NCBI GenBank assembly: GCA_046295215.1
Contig: JBKBNP010000001.1
Coordinates: forward strand, 1-64,000
DNA: 64,000 bases
DNA from: Szabonella sp046295215
GTDB lineage: Bacteria; Pseudomonadota; Alphaproteobacteria; Rhodobacterales; Rhodobacteraceae
Reading direction: 5' to 3'
Within the stretch, counting starts at the first letter, position 1. Each line of letters begins with the position of its first letter. The notes below the pieces were generated by a model. That model did not search any database and was not told the origin of the DNA. It worked only from the letters and a program-made list of their open reading frames with translations. Both the position numbers and the translations under genes were made by a program. Positions 59,905 through 64,000 of the stretch are shown here, piece after piece.

Positions 59905-61335
59905 ATGACCCTGCCTGCCGCCTCCCTGATCGACGATCTGACTGCCCTGCTTGGCCCCGCCCATGTTCTGACCGGGGCGGAAATGGCAGGCCATGTGACC
60001 GATTGGACCGGCAAATACACCGCCGAACCGGTTGCCGTCGCCCGGCCCGGATCGACGGATGAGGTGGCGGAAACCGTGCGCATCGCGGCGCGGCACGGCG
60101 TGCCGGTGGTGCCGGTTTCGGGACGCACCGGACTTGTTGGCGGTCAAATGACGCGGGGCGGGCTGTTGCTGTCGGTCGAGCGGCTCAACCGCATCCGCGA
60201 AATGCGTGCCGACTCGCGTATCGCCATCGTCGAGGCGGGCGTGATCCTGTCGCGCCTGCATGAGGCGGCGGAGGATCAGGAGCTCTATTTTCCGCTCTGG
60301 TTCGGGGCCAAGGGGTCCGCGATGATCGGCGGCGTGCTGGCGACCAATGCGGGCGGCTCGAACGTGCTGCGCTATGGCTCCACCCGCAGCCTTTGCCTCG
60401 GGCTGGAGGTGGTCCTGCCGGACGGGCGCGTGTTGAACCTGATGTCGGAACTGCACAAGGACAATTCCGGCTATGATCTCAAGCAGTTGTTCATCGGTGC
60501 CGAGGGCACGCTCGGCATCATCACGGCGGCTGTGGTCAAGCTGGTGCCGAAACCGCTCGCCCATGCGACCGCGACGCTTGCGGCGGCGAGCCTTGGCGAT
60601 GCGCTGCGGCTGCTGAACCGGTTGCAGGCGGCGACGGGCGGGCTGGTGGAGGCCTTCGAATACATGCCGCGCGGCTACATGCAGCGGCTGGCCGAACAGC
60701 GCCCCGACATCCGCCAGCCCTTCGATCCTATTCAGGACGTTACGATTCTCGTCGAACTCGGTGCCACCGCACCGCGCGACTGCACCCCCGATGATACCGG
60801 ATCGGTGCCTCTGACGGGCCTGCTGGAAGAGGTTCTGGGCGAGATGCTGGAAGAGGGTCTGGTTCTGGATGCCGAGGTCGCGCAGACCGAGGCGCAACGC
60901 CGCGCGATGTGGGAACGCCGCGAGTCGGCTGCGGAAGTCACCTTCGCGAAGAAGCCGCTGATTGATACGGATGTGGCGCTGCCGCTGGACAAGGTGGAAA
61001 CCTTCTTCGACCGAATGGCCGAACGCCTGCCGGCCCTCGATGCCGGTGCCACCGCCTTTTGCGTCGCGCATCTGGGCGACGGCAACGTGCATTACACCGC
61101 CTTTCCGTCGCGCGATGATCCGGCCCTTTACGATGCGGTCGTGTCGGCGGTGGAGGATGTGGTGCAGGAGTTGCACGGGAGCTTTTCAGCGGAACACGGG
61201 GTCGGTCTGTCGAAAAAGAACTCCATGGCGCGCCGCAAGGATCCTGTGGCGCTGGATGTCATGCGCAGTCTCAAGGCGGCGCTGGACCCCGACAACCGGA
61301 TGAACCCCGGCAAGGTCATTCCCGATCGCGGCTGA
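59905..61335 (+). CDS. FAD-binding D-2-hydroxyacid dehydrogenase (GlcD-like)
   Basis: 476 residues of the VAO/PCMH flavoprotein fold. PVVPVSGRTGLVGGQM is the FAD loop and GAKGSAMIGGVLATNAGG the second binding segment. HLGDGNVHYTAF and FSAEHGVGLSKKNSM near the C-terminus hold the metal and substrate His residues of the D-lactate/D-2-hydroxyglutarate group. It oxidises a D-2-hydroxy acid. No GlcE or GlcF partner is next to it, which favours the single-subunit D2HGDH/D-LDH type. Confidence 0.9.
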   Translation: MTLPAASLIDDLTALLGPAHVLTGAEMAGHVTDWTGKYTAEPVAVARPGSTDEVAETVRIAARHGVPVVPVSGRTGLVGGQMTRGGLLLSVERLNRIREMRADSRIAIVEAGVILSRLHEAAEDQELYFPLWFGAKGSAMIGGVLATNAGGSNVLRYGSTRSLCLGLEVVLPDGRVLNLMSELHKDNSGYDLKQLFIGAEGTLGIITAAVVKLVPKPLAHATATLAAASLGDALRLLNRLQAATGGLVEAFEYMPRGYMQRLAEQRPDIRQPFDPIQDVTILVELGATAPRDCTPDDTGSVPLTGLLEEVLGEMLEEGLVLDAEVAQTEAQRRAMWERRESAAEVTFAKKPLIDTDVALPLDKVETFFDRMAERLPALDAGATAFCVAHLGDGNVHYTAFPSRDDPALYDAVVSAVEDVVQELHGSFSAEHGVGLSKKNSMARRKDPVALDVMRSLKAALDPDNRMNPGKVIPDRG

Positions 61336-62062
61336 ACCCGTCCAGGGTAAGGGCAACAGCGCGCAGATCCCGCGATTTGCGCGCCATGCGTGACAGTGGC
61401 CGCAGCCATCCCAGCCAACGCGCGAGCCGTGCGGCTTCGTCCCAGACTGCCGGGGCCTCGGCGCGATAGGCGGCAATTGCCACTTCGCGGGCAGAGGCCG
61501 CCTCCTGACCGGGCGGCAGGGCCAGCGTATCGGCATGAAGGCTGTGCGCGAAAATCAACACGTCCAGCGCCTGCGCGCGCAAGCCCCGCCTGTCTGCCGA
61601 GAACCGTTCAAGATCGATGAACCGTGCCTGCGCACCGTCCCAGCAAATGTCGCGGATCGCGGGGCGCCCATGCACATGGCCCGCCCGGTGCAACCGGCCA
61701 AGCGCGCGCCCCCCGGCGGCAAATGCCTCGGTCAGATCCTCCGTCCCCTGCCAGAGGTGGTCGCGCAGCGTCCTGCCCAGATCGGGGGTCACGAACCAGC
61801 CCGGTCCTTCGGCGATCACCGGCGCCACCGGAAGCCCCATCGCCCCCAGCACCCGCAGGCCTTCGCGTTCACGCGCAAAGCCGGAGGCCCCGTCGCCTTT
61901 CTGCAGCCGCATGCGCCCGGTCAGATGCTCTGCCCGCTTGAGCCAGACACGCTGCCCGTCCGTCAGTCGCAGCGCGCGGATGCGCACCGGAAGATCGGCA
62001 AGCGCGGCGTGCAAGGCTCCTGTCAGTTGGTCAGGGCTGGAACTGTCGGTCATGGGCCGCAT
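61316..62062 (-). CDS. Small kinase-fold protein (LPS kinase/BUD32-like)
   Basis: 248 residues. The start at 62062 (MRPMTDSS) has GAAGG 5 nt upstream; 62053 is an alternative. VWLKRAEHLTG could carry the ATP-binding Lys. GRLHRAGHVHGRPAIRDICW and ARFIDLERFS resemble the catalytic HGD-N and DxE motifs of lipopolysaccharide and aminoglycoside kinase families, but the usual catalytic Asp after HG is replaced by Arg. It may be an inactive or atypical kinase. The 3' end overlaps the GlcD-like gene by 20 nt. Confidence 0.6.
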   Translation of the reverse strand: MRPMTDSSSPDQLTGALHAALADLPVRIRALRLTDGQRVWLKRAEHLTGRMRLQKGDGASGFAREREGLRVLGAMGLPVAPVIAEGPGWFVTPDLGRTLRDHLWQGTEDLTEAFAAGGRALGRLHRAGHVHGRPAIRDICWDGAQARFIDLERFSADRRGLRAQALDVLIFAHSLHADTLALPPGQEAASAREVAIAAYRAEAPAVWDEAARLARWLGWLRPLSRMARKSRDLRAVALTLDGFSRDRE

Positions 62063-62118
62063 GATGCCTTCGGCGCGGGATGCACCTTTCCGGCAACATA
62101 ACAAGGCGATGTTGAAAA

Positions 62119-62131
62119 TGTAACCGTTACA
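62119..62131. promoter_or_regulatory. Small dyad between hemC and the kinase-fold gene
   Basis: TGTAAC-C-GTTACA is an odd palindrome 57 nt before the kinase-fold start. A second short dyad, CGTCG-N6-CGACG, follows at 62132-62147. They could be an operator or part of the hemC transcript end. No regulator is known. Confidence 0.35.
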
Positions 62132-62152
62132 CGTCGATTTGACGACGATTGC

Positions 62153-63100
62153 TCAGACCTTCCAGTCGAAGAACCCCGCCGGTGCCCGTGCCTTCAGCCT
62201 GTCCGCGAGGGCGACCCCCAGGGCCGCCCCGTCGGCAACGGGCCCCCGGATGTCATCAAAGAGCGCCTCCGATCCGTCCGGGCGCAGGATTTCCCCCCTG
62301 AACCAGAGCGTGCCGCCCTCCAGCACCGCAAGCCCGGCGATCGGCGTTTCGCAGGATCCGTCGAGCCGCGCCAGAAAGGCCCGTTCCGCCGCGAGCCGCA
62401 AACCGGTCGGGTGGTCATGGATCGGCTCCAGCAGGCCCGCCACACGGACATCATCCGCGCGCCGCTCCACCCCGATTGCCCCCTGGGCAACAGCGGGCAG
62501 CATCACCTCCGGGTCGATGGCCGATTGTGCAACATGGGCCATCCCGAGCCGGTTCAGCCCGGCCATGGCAAGGAAGGTTGCCCGCGCCACCCCATCTGCG
62601 AGCTTCTGCATCCGTGTCTGCACATTGCCCCGGAACTCCACCAAGCGCAGATCGGGTCGGCGCAGCGCCAGTTGGGCGCGACGGCGCAGGGAGGATGACC
62701 CCACGACCGCGCCCTGCGGCAGATCCTCCAGCCGCGCCACGCCGGGGGAGACGAAGGCATCCCGCACATCCTCGCGCGCAAGATAGCAGTTCAGCACCAG
62801 TCCTCGGGGCTGCACCGTCGGCATGTCCTTCATCGAATGGACGGCAAGGTCGATGCCGCCCTCCAGCAAGGCCTCTTCGATCTCGCGGGTGAACAGGCCC
62901 TTGCCGCCAATATCCTTGAGCGCGCGGTCCTGGATCTGGTCGCCTGTGACCTTGATCACGACGATTTCAAAGGCGTCTTCCGGCAGGTCATGGGCTGCCA
63001 TCAGGCAGCGCCGTGTTTCATGCGCCTGCCAGAGGGCAAGCGGCGAGCCACGGGTTCCGATGCGCAGGGGATGGGCGGGGGAGGGGAGTGTCAGCGTCAT
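62153..63100 (-). CDS. hemC: Hydroxymethylbilane synthase (porphobilinogen deaminase)
   Basis: 315 residues. LRIGTRGSPLALWQAHET opens the protein. HSMKDMPT, GSSSLRRRAQL and FRGNVQTRMQKL are substrate-binding motifs, and the dipyrromethane cofactor Cys is in LDGSCETPIAG. It joins four porphobilinogens into hydroxymethylbilane. The start at 63100 (MTLTLPSP) is preferred to a longer frame without family character. It diverges from hemE, so two consecutive tetrapyrrole-branch genes share a 91-nt control region. Confidence 0.96.
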   Translation of the reverse strand: MTLTLPSPAHPLRIGTRGSPLALWQAHETRRCLMAAHDLPEDAFEIVVIKVTGDQIQDRALKDIGGKGLFTREIEEALLEGGIDLAVHSMKDMPTVQPRGLVLNCYLAREDVRDAFVSPGVARLEDLPQGAVVGSSSLRRRAQLALRRPDLRLVEFRGNVQTRMQKLADGVARATFLAMAGLNRLGMAHVAQSAIDPEVMLPAVAQGAIGVERRADDVRVAGLLEPIHDHPTGLRLAAERAFLARLDGSCETPIAGLAVLEGGTLWFRGEILRPDGSEALFDDIRGPVADGAALGVALADRLKARAPAGFFDWKV

Positions 63101-63191
63101 GGCCAAGGCATATCGCTGTCCAGTTCGCCTGACAACTTCTATTGACAAAGCCGCCCCGGCTTGGAACGGAAGGGGCAGGCAGAGGAGCCCC

Positions 63192-64000
63192 ATGATGACC
63201 GACAAGACGATCCTGCGCGCCCTGCGTGGCGAAACCCTTTCCACGCCGCCCGTCTGGATGATGCGCCAGGCCGGGCGCTATCTGCCGGAATACCGCGCAA
63301 CGCGCGCGCAGGCGGGGGATTTCCTCAAGCTCTGCTACAATCCCGAGCTGGCGGCGGAAGTGACGCTGCAACCGATCCGTCGCTACGGCTTCGATGCCGC
63401 CATCCTCTTTGCCGACATCCTGCTCTTGCCGCAGGCGCTCGGCGCGGACCTGTGGTTCGAAACCGGCGAGGGGCCACGGCTTTCGACGGTGACGGATCTG
63501 GCAGATGTCCGGGCGCTGCGGCCAAAGGACGCGATCCATGAGACGCTGGGCCCGGTCTATGAAACCGTCCGTATCCTGTCGCGCGAATTGCCAAGCGACA
63601 CCACGCTGATCGGCTTTGCGGGTGCCCCCTGGACGGTTGCCACCTATATGATTGCCGGGCGCGGCACGCCCGACCAAGGCCCGGCGCACCGTCTGAAAGA
63701 GACCGACCGCGCCGCCTTTGTCGCGCTGATCGACCTGCTGACCGAGGCAACGGTCGACTATCTTTCCGCACAGATCGAGGCAGGGGCAGAGGTCGTCAAG
63801 ATCTTCGACAGCTGGGCCGGCAGTCTCAAGGGGCAGGATTTCCACGATTTCGCGCTGGAACCTGCCCGCCGCATCATCGCGGCCCTGAAGGCGCGCCACC
63901 CGGACCTTCCGGTCATAGCCTTCCCGCGCGAGGCGGGCGAAGGCTATGTCGGCTTTGCCCGGGCCACGGGGGCCGACTGCGTTGCCATCGACAATTCCGT
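63192..64000 (+). CDS. hemE: Uroporphyrinogen decarboxylase (3'-truncated by window edge)
   Basis: About 269 of an expected 345 residues are visible. PPVWMMRQAGRYLPEYRATR is the diagnostic N-terminal motif. DAAILFADILLLPQALG and GFAGAPWTVATYMIAGRG follow, with IFDSWAGSL later. The enzyme removes four carboxyls from uroporphyrinogen III to give coproporphyrinogen III. An AGAGGAG site precedes two adjacent ATGs (63192 and 63195); either may be used. The gene continues past the right end. Confidence 0.95.
   Translation, partial: MMTDKTILRALRGETLSTPPVWMMRQAGRYLPEYRATRAQAGDFLKLCYNPELAAEVTLQPIRRYGFDAAILFADILLLPQALGADLWFETGEGPRLSTVTDLADVRALRPKDAIHETLGPVYETVRILSRELPSDTTLIGFAGAPWTVATYMIAGRGTPDQGPAHRLKETDRAAFVALIDLLTEATVDYLSAQIEAGAEVVKIFDSWAGSLKGQDFHDFALEPARRIIAALKARHPDLPVIAFPREAGEGYVGFARATGADCVAIDNS

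Noticed and set aside
62153..63244. Longer hemC start at 63244
   Set aside because: The extra 48 residues have no family character and overlap the hemE start region. MTLTLPSP at 63100 fits HemC.
1..64000. CRISPR arrays, tRNA or rRNA genes
   Set aside because: I looked for regular short repeats and for conserved tRNA or rRNA segments and saw none.

Overview
This window is about 64 kb of high-GC chromosomal DNA from an alphaproteobacterium, most likely a member of the Rhodobacterales (Paracoccaceae, Rhodobacter-like). The clues are the codon bias and the gene set: DUF2125 and DUF1194 proteins, a TRAP transporter, PutA without a DNA-binding domain next to an Lrp-type PutR, a MetR/MetF pair, and an AztD-type zinc chaperone. 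A short dispersed intergenic repeat also recurs at least five times. Genes are densely packed on both strands. I saw no rRNA, tRNA, CRISPR array, prophage or intact insertion sequence. One run of 10 N at 16689-16698, inside an implausible G-rich stretch, marks an assembly join, so gene order across it is not proven.

Layout. 1-4200 is a metal-handling region: the end of a CPxC protein, a YcnI-like copper protein, a CopC-CopD fusion, and an orphan aztD behind a Zur-type box and ahead of a strong terminator. 4200-5180 is gene-poor. 5183-8297 holds hisC, a prephenate/arogenate dehydrogenase and an extensin-like protein, chained by 1-nt overlaps. 8323-13139 holds a DUF2125 protein, a ChaC-like cyclotransferase, and a MotA/TolQ-MotB/OmpA pair with a long coiled coil. 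13143-16672 is a polar amino-acid ABC transporter split over two divergent units. After the gap come purE-purK, rpmG, a cupin protein, a Bax-inhibitor-1 protein and a LysR regulator. 21437-27996 is the histidine utilisation locus (hutC-hutF diverging from hutI-hutH-hutU), followed by a complete TRAP transporter with a LysR regulator at its end. 32379-38410 mixes rlmJ, a DUF1330 protein, a MATE pump, the lipoprotein-release pair lolC/E-lolD, a DUF3047 protein and a DMT transporter. 38466-45980 holds a DUF1194 protein, metR/metF, a rhomboid protease and putA/putR.

The least explained part is 47737-53853. A DHDPS-family lyase diverges from an operon of a class III aminotransferase, a glutamine-synthetase-like ligase and an isopropylmalate-dehydrogenase-like enzyme, and an FMN alpha-hydroxy-acid oxidase follows. 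A perfect 16-bp palindrome lies in the divergent promoter, and a related dyad lies before the oxidase. These look like one undescribed small-molecule pathway under shared control. The rest is argE, an FtsX-type ABC exporter (ybbA/ybbP type), a TesA-like esterase, YceI, a GlcD-like FAD dehydrogenase, a small kinase-fold protein, hemC, and hemE, which runs off the right edge.

Most genes are core metabolism or envelope maintenance. The clearest regulatory signals are the Zur box (2889-2901), the hut promoter with a dyad between its -35 and -10 (23505-23533), the paired dyads at 15478-15521, and the TTGGTA-type palindromes near 48703 and 52636. Functions rest on family recognition by eye; no database search was run.
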